Source of the DNA: Alitta virens
Taxonomy: Eukaryota > Annelida > Polychaeta > Phyllodocida > Nereididae
Assembly: GCA_932294295.1 (NCBI GenBank)
Contig: OW028578.1
Location: 33,685,185 to 33,749,184 of the forward strand
Reading direction: 5' to 3'
Length of the DNA: 64,000 nucleotides
In this document: positions 1 through 14,200 of the stretch, piece after piece
How positions within the stretch are numbered: position 1 is the first letter of the stretch
Layout of the letters: the number at the start of each line of letters is the position of its first letter
Position numbers and translations under genes: made by a program
The notes under the pieces: model-generated
Told to the model about the DNA's origin: nothing
The model's database searches: none
Seen by the model: the letters and a program-made list of their open reading frames with translations, nothing else

Positions 1-2249
1 AACTTACTTGTTTTGTACTTTATTGACACATTTAAGTCACATTCTTGACAGTACACAACATCATAACACTGGTAAAATCTGTTAGGCAAGATTTAGGCAG
101 CATGGTGGGGCCACTGTGTGATTGGCTGCTGCTGCAGGCTACTTTTAGCATGAGATTTTGCGAGATGTAAACAACAACCACACTTTGTCACTCACCACAG
201 CAATGTATATGAGCTTCTAGGGTTAGAGAATAACTCATAAGAGCATTCCAATGAAGAATGAAGTCATTGTTCACTTTCTTTCTACCAATCCTAACACAAT
301 TCAGTGTAGTGCACTAACATGTGCTCCTAAATCAAGTTGCGTGGCTAAGCTGTTTGTAAACAACTTGGCTCTGCCTGGCTGTGTGGTCACGTGACCAAGC
401 AAGAGTCCAGCCAAGTTTCAAATTGTTTCGGTGTACATCAAAATCACTGCGGCTGATTTTATGACGGATGACCCTACATAATGTAAATCATTTCTGATCA
501 TCCATGGCACTAGTCGCACTGCAAACGAAAATCAAGACAAAATGTGATGCTTTATGAAATTGCACGTTCTTACTTTTCTATTATGTTTAAAGTGAGAAAA
601 TCTAAATTGTCTGTCATGCTTCAGGAGGCCAACATTATGGACTTTCCAATGATTACTTATTTCAAGACATTGGGGGGTATGTTTAGATGAAAACTGACCA
701 GTCACCATGGTAACCCTAACCTCTAATAGCATATCAAAGGATATATACATTGCAATTTGCAGGTGAGAAATTTCAAATCAGTCTCAGTTGAACCAATATT
801 TAATTAATTAATAACAACTGAAATAATTTGCTCTTATTTTGAATTATCTTAGCAATATATGAATGAATCCGATATACAAGTATACATAACATTTTTTTAA
901 CTATTACCCTGGATTAAATAAGAGCATAATATTCATTTAATCCCCCTTCCTGCACTGTAAAAAGGGGCCCCTGCTTAAGTAAACATTCTTTGATTTGAAT
1001 AACTGTCCTGCATAAGAAAAACCTTTTTTCTGAAGCATTGAAAATTCACTTCTGAAAGACTGAATTGAAATCATAATGACAAAAAAGCAAGACATGAAAA
1101 TAGAAGCTTGCTTTGAGTTTGTGTAGATTGCTATCAAAACACACATGTGGCTTCCAAGTCAAAAAATATATATTGCACAGCATTGTATCTAGAAGACTTC
1201 AAGTTTAGCACTTCCTCTTAAAGCAAACACATATATTGTTGCAGTTAAAGATAATATTGGGATTTTGAAAAACCTTGAAAATTGTATTGACTGTTAATAA
1301 ATAGTAGGCCACTTGATCAAACAGATTCAATTTCAAGTCAAAAATATGGGTGAGGAACTGTCAGATAAAACATACTAATTGTAAGTCACTGACTTGTTAG
1401 TAAAAGTGAACAGGGAGTGAGTCATTCCAGACATAGACCAAATAAAGTTAGTAATATGTCAAAATGTAAAAGTAAGTTGGTTTAGATGTCTAAAATGACA
1501 AGTGCCTTGCATTATAAACTTCTGTACAAAAATGATTGAAAATGTATGTTATTTTCCCATCAATATTATTACAATAAAAACTCATATATTATTTTTATAG
1601 CTAGACGCATAGCAATTTACATATCTTGCAAACAGTTTTTGTGAGTGATGAATGCTTCCTTGCAATATGCACAACTTTATTTTAGGAATGCAAATAATAT
1701 TGACACTTGGTATGTATGACACATTATGCTCAAAGTAACTCAAGAGACATTCAAGTCAAAGACTTCATAATTTTTGGAGCATGCATGGAACATATAATAG
1801 TTACACCCAGTATAATGTGCTCTTGCTTAAAAACATTGTATGTTTACTGTGCTCAAAAAATGGATTGGTTAGATAGAGTATCAAAAGTTTGAAAATGCTC
1901 TATGGAGGCCTAGGAAAGAGCTAATAAAAAATGTTTTTAAGAATTGCAATGCCTTTGTGATGCCACATTTTTAATCACACTTATTGTAATTGCAAGGACA
2001 TGATATTGTTATTTTGGTCAATAGGATTTATTAGCCTTTGGTGTGATTAAATCAAACTTAGTTCAATATGATTTTAACAGAACCTGTGGTTAGCAAGTAA
2101 ATAGCACTCGCAGCAAAAATAACTTTACGGCTACTGAGAGTAAAATCGACCTTCTATAGGGAGTAAGATACTTTTCTGTTTTAATGTCTCAGTACTATTG
2201 GGTCTGAAGCTTAGTCAGCTTATATTACCAGCTGCCAAAGGCAGTTGCC
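1..2249. other. Left part of gene C intron 5
   Basis: No exon matching the next family exon (the GLxQYxK block of the VWA) is found here, and nothing else is recognisable. The intron therefore exceeds 2.6 kb, against about 0.5 kb in genes A and B. Confidence 0.6.
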
Positions 2250-5200
2250 ATGATGAGATAAGACTTGGATCAACACCATTTTACACTTTTACCACATGGG
2301 TGGGTTATTTTACTTGCCTCAGCATAGAAACCAAGTACAAGGCACCTCCAATTTAATGTCTAATGCGATCAACATCCAGCTGGGATGTAGCTCATAAAGA
2401 GTGCCCGGGCAGGAGTTCAAACCCGAGACCTTCAACAGAGCTGGCCAATATGGAATTGGTGGATGGCTTAACCATTAGGCCACCCAGCTGCTTTTTTATT
2501 GTCCGTAGAGGTAGAAGTTTTCTCATTCAGAATAACTTTTGAAATGCGGAAACTGAACAAATATGCTGAATTTCCACAGCATAAGTAATTGCTTAAACTT
2601 TGCATAGCATGGCAGTGATCTAAAGTAGTACAGTTTTTGGGGTTATCCAACACTTTTCATTCTCATAGTGATGTTTTATCAAAATCAATTCACTAACCTG
2701 CCTAGCCTTCGTCATTCGGAATGACATGCTCCCAGAGACATCCAAAACAACTACGATTCTCTTCTCTCTTTGTCGGACGATGTTAAAGTTGGGTTCCGCA
2801 CTTGGTCTCGTCACTGAACGGCTCCATTCATTAATGTCTGTTTGTAATCCCTGAATATTTAAAGTAACCCAAATATCACCTAAAGCTGATTGTTCTTCAG
2901 ATTTAGTACATTCAAATATTTTACAAACCAGTGCTCCCCCTTCTTATAATATTTGTTACCATTACAGGCCTGTTTGTGCACAAAAATTTGCTATTAAGTT
3001 ACAATAAATAATATAAATAGAGTTTTTCATGCCATCAAAAACTCACTATGTAAACAAACCAAGTGATGACATCATAATACTGAACAATGGATGATGATGC
3101 CAAATCCATTGTGTTCCCAATGTTTTGGTCGGGATTTTCTTTCAATGTATCATTTATTTTTTGTAATTAATGCCTGATAGATTCATTAGCTTACACATAT
3201 TTAGTGTGCCTTGATTGATTAAGGTGATTTTCAACTATTTGATGGATTTTCAGAAAATCTTAATTTTTGACAGAATATGCAGCTTTAACATCAACTAAAC
3301 TTCTGAAGGTCTATATACTAAGTTGGTTAGGATATTTCCAGTTGTGGACCAACAATTTCTGATCAATATCTTAATCAATTACTAAGAAGGGATCATCATA
3401 TACAGGAGTCTTCTTCCCCTATACTTTTACATTTTTGTATAATGGCCTTTAGATGCTACTGATAACGTGAGTCCAAAAATAGCAAGCAATGTCCCATTTT
3501 ACCATTTGATACATGGTCAATTGTGCCGCATTTGTTATCCATGCCATGCGTTTGGATAAATACATGGAAAATGCATGGTTCTTGCCTTATTATAATTAGC
3601 TAAAACCCAGGCCTTTTCCATGCGTTTATCTTTCTCATGAAAAAAGCATGTGGCACATTTGGCCATGTATAACTACATAAAGTAATATATAAGAATATCA
3701 AAACTGTTGCCTGTCATTCTTTAAGGAGATATTCCTATTAAGTTCATCATTATTCTAAGAGTTCAGTGTCACTTTATCCCTGGTTAAAAAGCACAATGTC
3801 ACACTGTCAATTTTTTTTTTTTTATTATATTGTATGTAGACCTATGCTAGTGTTCATAAATAACAAATTCTCTGTGAATAAAACCAGAATCTATTTGATA
3901 TGTCATTATGAATAGCTTCAATCATTATAACTATTCCGTAAAAAGGAGAAAATTTATCTTTGTAGAGAGATTAAAAGACTGTCAATTCTCAGCATCTCAT
4001 GCAATGAATGCAGGTTTGCCATTTAATATATTTAGCTATTAAATATGACATTGAGAGTATATTGAGCTATTGGATATGACATTGAGAGTATATTGAGCTA
4101 TTGAATATGACATTGAGAGTATATTGCGCTATTGCATATGACATTGAGAGTATATTGAGCTATTGGATATGACATTGAGAGTATATTGAGCTATTGAATA
4201 TGACATTGAGAGTATATTGAGCTATTGGATATGACACTGAGAGTATATTGAGCTATTGAATATGACATTGAGAGTATATTGAGCTATTGGATATGACATT
4301 GAGAGTATATTGAGCTGTTGAATATGACATTGAGAGTATATTGAGCTATTGAATATGACTTTGAGAGTATATTGAGCTATTGAATATGACATTGAGAGTA
4401 TATTGAGCTGTTGAATATGACATTGAGAGTATATTGAGCTATTGAATATGACTTTGAGAGTATATTGAGCTATTGAATATGACATTAGTATATTGAGCAA
4501 CTGAATATGACATTGAGAGTATATTGAGCTATTGAATATGACATTGAGAGTATATTGAGCTATTGGATATGACATTGAGAGCATATTGAGCTATTGAATA
4601 TGACATTAAGAGTATATTGAGCTATTGAATATGACATTGAGAGTATATTGAGCTATTGAATATGTCATTGAGAGTATATTGAGCTGTTGAATATGACATT
4701 GAGAGTATATTGAGCTATTGAATATGACTTTGAGAGTATATTGAGCTATTGGATATGACATTGAGAGTATATTGAGCTGTTGAATATGACATTGAGAGTA
4801 TATTGAGCTATTGAATATGACTTTGAGAGTATATTGAGCTATTGAATATGACATTTAGAGTATATTGAGCAACTGAATATGACATTGAGAGTATATTGAG
4901 CTGTTGGATATGACATTGAGAGTATATTGAGCTATTGAATATGACATTGAGAGTATATTGAGCTATTGGATATGACATTGAGAGTATATTGAGCTATTGA
5001 ATATGACATTGAGAGTATATTGAGCTATTGGATATGACATTGAGAGTATATTGAGCTGTTGAATATGAAATTGAGAGTATATTGAGCTATTGAATATGAC
5101 ATTGAGAGTATATTGAGCTGTTGAATATGAAATTGAGAGTATATTGAGCTATTGAATATGACATTGAGAGTATATTGAGCTATTGAATATGACATTTAGA

Positions 5201-8200
5201 GTATATTGAGCAACTGAATATGACATTGAGAGTATATTGAGCTGTTGGATATGACATTGAGAGTACATTGAGCTATTGAATATGACATTGAGAGTATATT
5301 GAGCTATTGGATATGACATTGAGAGTATATTGAGCTATTGAATATGACATTGAGAGTATGTTGAGCTGTTGAATATGAAATTGAGAGTATATTGAGCTGT
5401 TGAATATGAAATTGAGAGTATATTGAGCTATTGGATATGACATTGAGAGTATATTGAGCTGTTGGATATGACATTGAGAGTATATTGAGCTATTGAATAT
5501 GACATTGAGAGTATATTGAGCTGTTGAATATGAAATTGAAAGTATATTGAGCTATTGAATATGACATTGAGAGTATATTGAGCTGTTGAATATGAAATTG
5601 AGAGTATATTGAGCTATTGAATATGACATTGAGAGTATATTGAGCTGTTGAATATGACATTGAGAGTATATTGAGCTATTGAATATGACTTTGAGAGTAT
5701 ATTGAGCTATTGAATATGACATTTAGAGTATATTGAGCAACTGAATATGACATTGAAAGTATATTGAGCTGTTGGATATGACATTGAGAGTATATTGAGC
5801 TATTGGATATGACATTGAGAGTATAGTTAGCTTTGATGTACTTACCTCACAAACAGAATTCTGGGCCCCATCCACACAGTCATTTGTCTGCTCAATATCT
5901 GTTGGATGAAAATTCATTTTAATTTGATTTATTTGTGTATGACAGTTCGTTCTTTGATTTTATAGATTTAAAAAGCAGTGTTTTTCTCACCATTGGCAAA
6001 TTTGGAAAATTCTATTTCTAACCCAAATCGCAAATTGATCCATTGTTCTATGATTTTCTGAAAGAAAAAAAAGTAATAATTATCATATTGCCTCAAATCA
6101 CTATGTTTAAGTCCCTTGACTTGACTTGATATGCAGTAGATTTGTCAATGTCATCAATGCTTATCAATGCGGATGTTGAACTCATGTCGGGTGGGTAATG
6201 CTGGCCAGTTAGACATGATACCTCAGAGTTCTGATAATGTTGCCATATAATATTATTATGTAACGTAAATGCAGTAATTGCACTTACTTGTCTGATGTCA
6301 GCCAGATGTTACTTGCTACCGAGGAAACCACTTAATTCTCATAATGATAGCGTAAAACAGGGCCTTTTTGTAAAAAAAGCTCTTGCTCAAAATTTTTTTT
6401 ACCTGTATAGATATGTTGCATCAGTAAATAAATAATATCAAACTCTATTTGTTTAACATGAAATGCCAAAGTAATTGCACTTACTTGTCTGATATCAGTT
6501 TTATTTCCATTTTTGATGATAAATCCATCGTGAATCATGATAGACCTGCTTCCTCTCTCCGATTGCGAACCTTTGAAATATTTCAGAGTGAAGGGTTCCG
6601 TCTCTAAGGAGTCTGTGTAGACATACAGGTTGCCTTTGTCAACCGATTCACCTTCCGCAAGAGGGTACCCCAGGCTCTCCCATGAATTCGGTATGACGAT
6701 CGTGACATTCGTGAATGAGGTTCTTTTTCTGAAAAGGTTATTGTATGTAAGCAATGTTGAAAATAAGGGTTTTTCAACAGTCCTGGAGTTTTTAAGTGTG
6801 ACTGTTAGGATTGAGGAGACTGCAGACATGTTTAATGATAAAACATAGGTGTACTGGCCCATGAGGAAAAAGCATCAGCGGGACCAAAAGGATGGATGGC
6901 CTCAGTTCGAACACCAATTGGAGGTAACTCGTCACTTGAAGTGAAGGTCTCAGCAATTATAAATCAAAACGAAAAAAAACAAACTTGAATTAGAGTTATT
7001 TTGGAACTGAAGATAATTTGTTTTGAGAGTCATTAAATATTTAATTGCTGAGACACTTAGTAAATCCCCATTTGGAACTCAGTCGCCCATGTATCCTGTT
7101 TTTACTATTAAAGTCACTCGTTATACATAACATGTCTTTGTCACAAAATCCCCATGAAGCTTAAACTGAATCACAGTTTATGTTACAACCTTGTCCAGGG
7201 CAGGGGCCTAGCTCAGAGGTAGCGCTCTAGGCTTCCAACCGCTAGTTCCCAGGTTCGATTCCCGGTCGAGCCTAAGTTGGATGCTGTTTCCTCCTTGGTC
7301 TCCTTGCCATGGTCTCTGCCTGTCCTAATTAGCCCAACTGGTGCAGAAATACAGGACGTAAAGCCCCAATCACACACACACACACACACACACACATACA
7401 ACCTGGTCAAATTCCAAGGCAACTAATTATAGAGCATGTTCATCTATATATATAATTGAGTAACCTCGAATTTGCGCGTCAAGGCACACTGCCATTTGGG
7501 CGTGAATCGTGCCATGGCCAACAGTTAGTTTCATAAAAAACGGTTGACTCTAGATGGCTGTTGTGACCTATACCCGACTGTGATCTAAACATGCTTAAGC
7601 CAGCTGCTTCTGTCCACTTCTATAGCTAATAGTTTTATCACCAGAATGGTGAAAACATTGGCAAATGCAAGAAATTAATGTAATATATCATAAATATGTA
7701 CTTTTAGATCCAGTTTTGAGTAGCCAGCAATGAAAACTTTGGCTAGGCTCAATTTGACGGGCTGTTTTTAATGAAACTAACTGTATCTCATTCTTTCTAT
7801 CTTCTCTGGTTCTAACTAACTGCCACCATTACAATTCTTTATTTGCACACTTTTCCTAGGAGCTCCTTTTTCCTCCAACTTTTTGCTGAAGTAAGCACAT
7901 GCTTGCTTTAAGTATGGCAGCCATCACTTTCAGAAAGAGACTGAATGGCACCATAGTAATGTGCCTGTGGGTCACATGACCAATATTTGGCTTATTTATC
8001 GATCGTTTTTAAAATAATACAAACATAAATTTTGAAATAAAAAGCCCATCATGGTTGCCAAAAAATATCTAATTTTCTGCCCCGGCTGGGGGGGGGGGGG
8101 GGGGGCCTTGATAAATTCAAGTGCATGTATTGTACTGGGCTTTCTAGTAAGTTATGACACAAAACCGCATTTGCATATAATTGTATGATAGTTTATAACA

Positions 8201-11200
8201 GTTTATGCTAGTATCAGGTGTGGACCCAGAAAAAAAAAATTCAAGGGGTGATGACAAATTAAAATATATTGCATGAACCACAATTTTTTTTAATGTATTA
8301 GGCCATAAGGAGGGGGGGGGTTAAACCCTCTAAACCTCCCCCTGGATCCACTACTGAGTATGCCCGGGGTGTCACCAGCTAGGTTTGGCTTGGTATGACT
8401 TGGTTTGGCTTGCTTTGGTTTAGTTTGGCTTAGTTTGGCTTGGTTTGGTTTAGGTGGGCTTGGTTTGGCCTGGCTTGGTTTGGCCTGGTTTAGTTGGTCT
8501 TGGTTTGGCTTGGTATGCCTTGGCCTGGCTTGGCTTGATTTGGCTTGGCTTGGTTTGGCTTGTTGCTGCTTCAATTAGTAAACCATAGCTCTTGACAGCT
8601 GAAGTTGAACATTGTTAACACAGCTTTTTAAATATGTGCAAAAATCACTGGCAACCCTAGATAACAGTACACCCAGTTTTACCTTATTTTTTCTTTTATG
8701 TTGTCTCTATTGGTGCTTGGCTAGTGAATCATTTGACCTTGAAGTTGTTTTCAGTGTAAAGTGAATATATATACACATGTGTGTACTATTCAATGTGATT
8801 TGTAGTGAATTAACATATTTCAATATTTGTCATAAAATATTGTGATGCATGAAAATGTCGATGTTCTTAATGAAAGATTAACACAGCTAACAGAATCAAA
8901 GCAAAAAAAATCATGTTTTATTAAGTTTTATATATATTTCAATAGGTGTCATAAAATTTGGTGATCCATAAAACTAATATTCGTAATAAAAGTAACAAAA
9001 TATAGACCAAAAAAATCATTATTCAATACTTTTAAGTTGTAAGGTATATACAGCAGACTTCTTATGACAATATAAACATCATATGCTTATTTAAATTTCA
9101 AAAAAGCATTTCTGAATGTATCAACTTTCCGACTGGCTGGAATGTTCCTATGAAAAACAAAATTTTCTGCTTTTGAATTACTTGAAAGTTGCAATTTTCA
9201 TGCTTATGACATATTGTAAGTCATTGGACCGAAAATGCAAAAAGTTTATTTTTGATCAAAATTGAGTAAATCTTTGCAACTAACATAGCAGACAAAAACG
9301 GAAAGTGCAAAGAAGAAAAGAGGCACTGACATATAGGATATCGAGTTATCAACTTTAAAAAAAAAAAACTTTATAAATTCACTACTCTGGCTGTCAGTAT
9401 GACCACTGGCAGATCCAGGTGAGGGGGGGGGGCATATTGGGGCCATGCCCCCCCCCCCCCCTTAGCAGCCTTAACCACTATATGTTTCTAACAAATATGA
9501 TCCACAGGAACCTCTTTCAGTCAGGATTGTGCCCCCCCCCCCCCAAATAGAGGCTGTCCACCCCCTCCCACGTAGAGGCAGGGCTGGATCCACTAGTGAG
9601 TATGATCTGTCTACGAGTACTGCGAGCAGTCTACAGAAAGTGAAAAGCAATACGTTCAACTATACGGACAGACAAAAAATCACTTTTTCTAACACCTAAA
9701 ATACGTTTCAAGTACCCTATTTGTATCTTTTCAATGTTGTGAATTGGGTTCGATTTTGACCATAATATGTTATTGTATTCCAATATTGGTAGAATGTATG
9801 TATCAAACATTTTAATCGCAAGAGGGGGAGGGATATATCCAAAGGAAGGTTTTGTTCTGTTGTGAAGTGCAAAAAGTGCTTTTTGTGCTTGTGTCATTAG
9901 GTGTTCTGGCATTTTGTTGTGTATAGATTTGTGAGTGTTAATGATATGGCCGAGATATTTGTACGATTCTACTTTTTCAATAGATTGTCCATTATATATA
10001 AAATTAGTTGGACGTTTAAACCCAAATTACATAACTGTGGTTTTGGTTGTATTAACCAGTAAGTGCCATTTGGCACAGAACCTGTGCAGATAATTAATAC
10101 TGTTTTGTAGACCTTCAGCAGATCCAGATATAAGGACTATGTCATCTGCATATAGGAGATGTGTGAAATGTGTATAATTTATCTCTATACCATCATTTAC
10201 ATTGAGATATATTGGAAGGTCAGACATGAATTCATTAAACAACTTAGGGCTAAGTATACCACCCTGTAAAACCCCAAAAATGCTATTAATATGTTCCCCA
10301 AAGTTACCCTCATGGTACACTTTAGCTCTTGCCTTATCAAACATGCTCATGATGATCTTTAACATTTTCGTACCCATTTGCTGGTTTCTTAACTTAAGGT
10401 ATAGGGCATTTCTATTTATGTAGTCAAAAGCTTTGGTAAAATCAACAAAGCATAAAAATGTTGGATTTTTGTGAAACTGCTAGGTACATTTACGATTAAT
10501 CCACCCTGACAAGTCCAAGTTGCATGGGAGTATGTTATTAAATAGGCTAATGACCCCTTTATTTTTCTTTTAAAATCATTAAGAGAAATATGTGCTCTTC
10601 TGAACACTGTATACAGCTCCAAAAGAATCGATACATGTGCATATTGCATACTAGATATATTGAAGTTTCCAAAATATACTAGTTATAATGCAGGGCACTA
10701 TAATTATGAGTATTTCAAATGAGTACTGTTGTTAATTTATACCATACATACTTCGGCCACAGCTTAATGATTCTATAGACATGCATGAACGCAGGATAAG
10801 AAAAGCAGTTTGTTCATGTGAGATAAGATCTTTCATATTGTTTGTGTTCAGTTCGCAAAGTCTTGCAAATGACCCAATAATACATTTTATCCTATCTTAC
10901 ATAATTATTCAGTTGGCATGACAATGACAATGACAATGACACAGTTTTTATTGGCTCCTAAATAGCACATAACAGTAATTACATATTATACAAATTTAAT
11001 TTTTCTTAGAGTGGAGCAAGGAGACTCCCCCTAAGGCAATAAGTTTGCCGCTGCTTATTTCCATTTACTGCATTCACATAAATTTCCTTCTGAAAATTTA
11101 AACATTTCTTAAGTAAACTGTCATCAGGTGCTCTTTCCAATCTTATCCAGTAATTCACCATTCTAATTTTCTGTCTGACATGCAATGGGAATCTACCTGT

Positions 11201-14200
11201 TTCACCATAGACTGCTAAAGATGGTGTTTGTTTTCTAACTCCTAATATGTTTTTAAGATATGCAAGTTGCAAATTTTCTAATTCAGGCATAGATTTTTCA
11301 CTTGTCCATATTTCACTATTGTACTCCAGGATAGGTCAAATATAGGTATCAAACATTCGAAGAGATAGCATGGGATCGATTTTTCCTAATGCTTGTTTTG
11401 AATCACCTTGCAGTGCAAAGAGCGCTTTATGAGCTTGTGTTGAGAGGTATTCCGTCATCTTGCTATGTATTCTACGCTTATTAGTAAGCATATGGCCAAG
11501 ATATTTGAAGCTGTCAACATTTACTAGTTTTTCCCCATTACAGAAGAAGGTGCTAATTGCTTTGTTACCAATCTGCATCACTTTGGTTTTACTAATATTT
11601 ACAATAAGGTGCCATTTTTTACAGTAATTATGAAGTGAATTTATACTATTTTGCATGCAATTAGGAGAATCAGCTACAAGTGCGATGTCATCGGCATACA
11701 ATATATGTGTAAGAGTAAAATCACCTAATGTTATTCCATCTGATTTTTCAAGATGATCGGGTAGATCTGACATAAATTCATTGAATAATTTTGGGCTGAG
11801 GATTCCACCTTGTAATACCCCACATTTGCTGTCAATAGAACCACCGGTATTACCACCTTGATTTACTCTTGCTTTTGCCTTATCATACATACTAATGATA
11901 ACCTTGAGCATTTTGTCACCAATATTCTGCTGCATCAATTTGTAGTACAAAGCATTTCTATTAATGTAATCGAATGCTTTAGTAAAATCAACAAAGCACA
12001 AGTATACAGGTTTTCGCATTGCTTGTTGGTAACTTATAACTGTGTCAAGAACAAAGACACAGTCAGTAGTGCTTGACCCAGGGGTGAACCCAAACTGACA
12101 AGGATCATCAAGATTTAGAGCCTCATTTTTAAAGTATAATCTGCTATTTAGGATTGAGTCAAAAATCTTACCCATTACTACATTTACAGTTATTTTTCTA
12201 TAGTTATCAGGATCTGTGCGGTTACCTTTTTTTATGTAAAGCATTAATAAGCCCTTCTGACCACTGAGATGGGTATTCACCTTTATCAAAAATGTGGTTG
12301 AATACAGCACAAAATGGTGTTATAAGATTTTCACCAGCATATTCATAGAATTCTGCGGGTATCCCATCAATGCCAGCCGCTTTATTATTTTTGAGTCTCC
12401 TGAAATGCAGGGCGACCTCTTCTTCAGTTATTACATTATCACAAATATGAGTAGATAGTTCACTACTGCAGCCATAACCGGAATTTTGCACAGCATTAAC
12501 TATGTGTGCCATATTTTCAGTGTCAAAATAGTCACGCTCTGGTGGAAGCGATTGTTGTTTAAAGTAGTTATGAAAGGTATCCAAGTCTGGGCAGTTAACT
12601 TGGATTTTTCCAACAGATTTTAATTTATTCCAATACTTCCAGCAATCTGCTTGATTTTTACCCATGAGAGTTTGCATTTCCTTTCTATTATTTCCTTGAA
12701 ATTTTCTTTTTTTCTTTTTCTCAAACGTTGGCCGTATTCTATCAGTTAAGTATTGGTATACAGTATCTATGACCACATCTGTATCATAGTCTGACTCAAT
12801 ATCACAGCATAGCTTATACAGTGTGTTCTTGGCATTTTCACTGTCAAAATTAGAGAGGTATTCTTCAGTTTTACTCTTGTCAAATACATACTTGAATGTT
12901 CTGGTCTGCCGACTATTTTTAGTCTGTTTATTTATTTTTGGTACTTTGGGAAAGTTAAAAGAAAAGCTAAGTGGAGTATGGTCAGACTCAGTAAGCTTAT
13001 CATTTATAACAAACTCATGAAGGCAATTATACGCTGGTTCACTACAAAGCAAATAGTCAACAACACTTTGTCCCATAGGAGTATGACAGGTAAATCGGTC
13101 GGTTATACTTTTATCAAAGAATCCATTCATTATTCTAATACTGCTTGCCCTACATAAGTTAATGAGATCCTTTCCAAAGGCGTTTACCTTCTTATCTCTA
13201 CACAGTCTGTGCTTAAGGGACCATTTGTGTTGCATTGTAGTTGCAACACGAGATACAGTGCCTAAGTCAGAGATGAGATAAGAATTTTTTCCATTTACAT
13301 GTTCTTCAAAATCATTCATATCACCTGTCCGGCTATTAAAATCACCACAAATAGAAACAAAGGGTGTTCTATCTAGAAAACATGCAAGATCCTCCCTCAA
13401 TTCATTTAGCACATCCTTTCCATATCTACTATTCAAATAGATCATGCTACCCTCAGGGGGAATATAGGCACCACCAATACTAATTTCATGAGTTGATCCC
13501 CTAATTTTCAGCCATATAGCATGTTCACTTGCTTTTTCGATAGCTACAGCTTTTGACTCAAAAATATCTGACTTAATCAATACGGCTATGCCGCCAGATG
13601 GCCTCCTAGCTCTAGGGTGTCTGTACTTTCTTTCATAATAGAAGTAGTGGTACCCTTCCATTTGTGGGTCAAAGGTATCTGATTTCATGGTTTCATACAG
13701 GAAGATGACATCATAACAGGTAAACATATTTCTAATCTCCTCTAACTCTAATTTTTGACCAATGCCCTGAATGTTCCATGAAATTATTTTGAGAAAATTA
13801 TCATTTGAGCCTTTGTTTTTACTTGTGTTATTGTTCCAAAATCTAGATTTTTCATTGAACATTTGAGTCATATCATGAATTAAGTTTATGTCTGAGTGTG
13901 TAATTGTATCTACAACAATCTTAGTATTAATGTCAGAACCATCCCCCACCTCCACACAGTCATCAACGAAAAGATCTATCACAGGTTCAACATTACTAAA
14001 ATCAGATGGCATAAAAATATTACAGTCATACATTGCTATTGAGTTTGAAATAGTCATATTTACAGGAGGCAATTGCAGCTGGAACCTATTTACGTAAAAA
14101 CCTTCTTGACAGCACAAGATACATTAAAGCAGAGTCTCTCTCTGGCTGTGCGACTGAGGTGGATGTGATCCCTTAGCTTTGCTCGAGCGTTGGTGACATA

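Noticed and set aside
4222..5917. Long reverse reading frames with a repetitive IAQYTLNVIF-type sequence
   Set aside because: They are produced by the 31-bp minisatellite read through three frames; no splice sites or codon signature.
6630..6848. Plus-strand frame over gene C exon 2
   Set aside because: Antisense shadow of the coding exon, with no independent signal.
8290..8574. Lys/Gln/Pro/Ser-rich reverse frame
   Set aside because: Translation of a low-complexity GGCTT array, not a gene.
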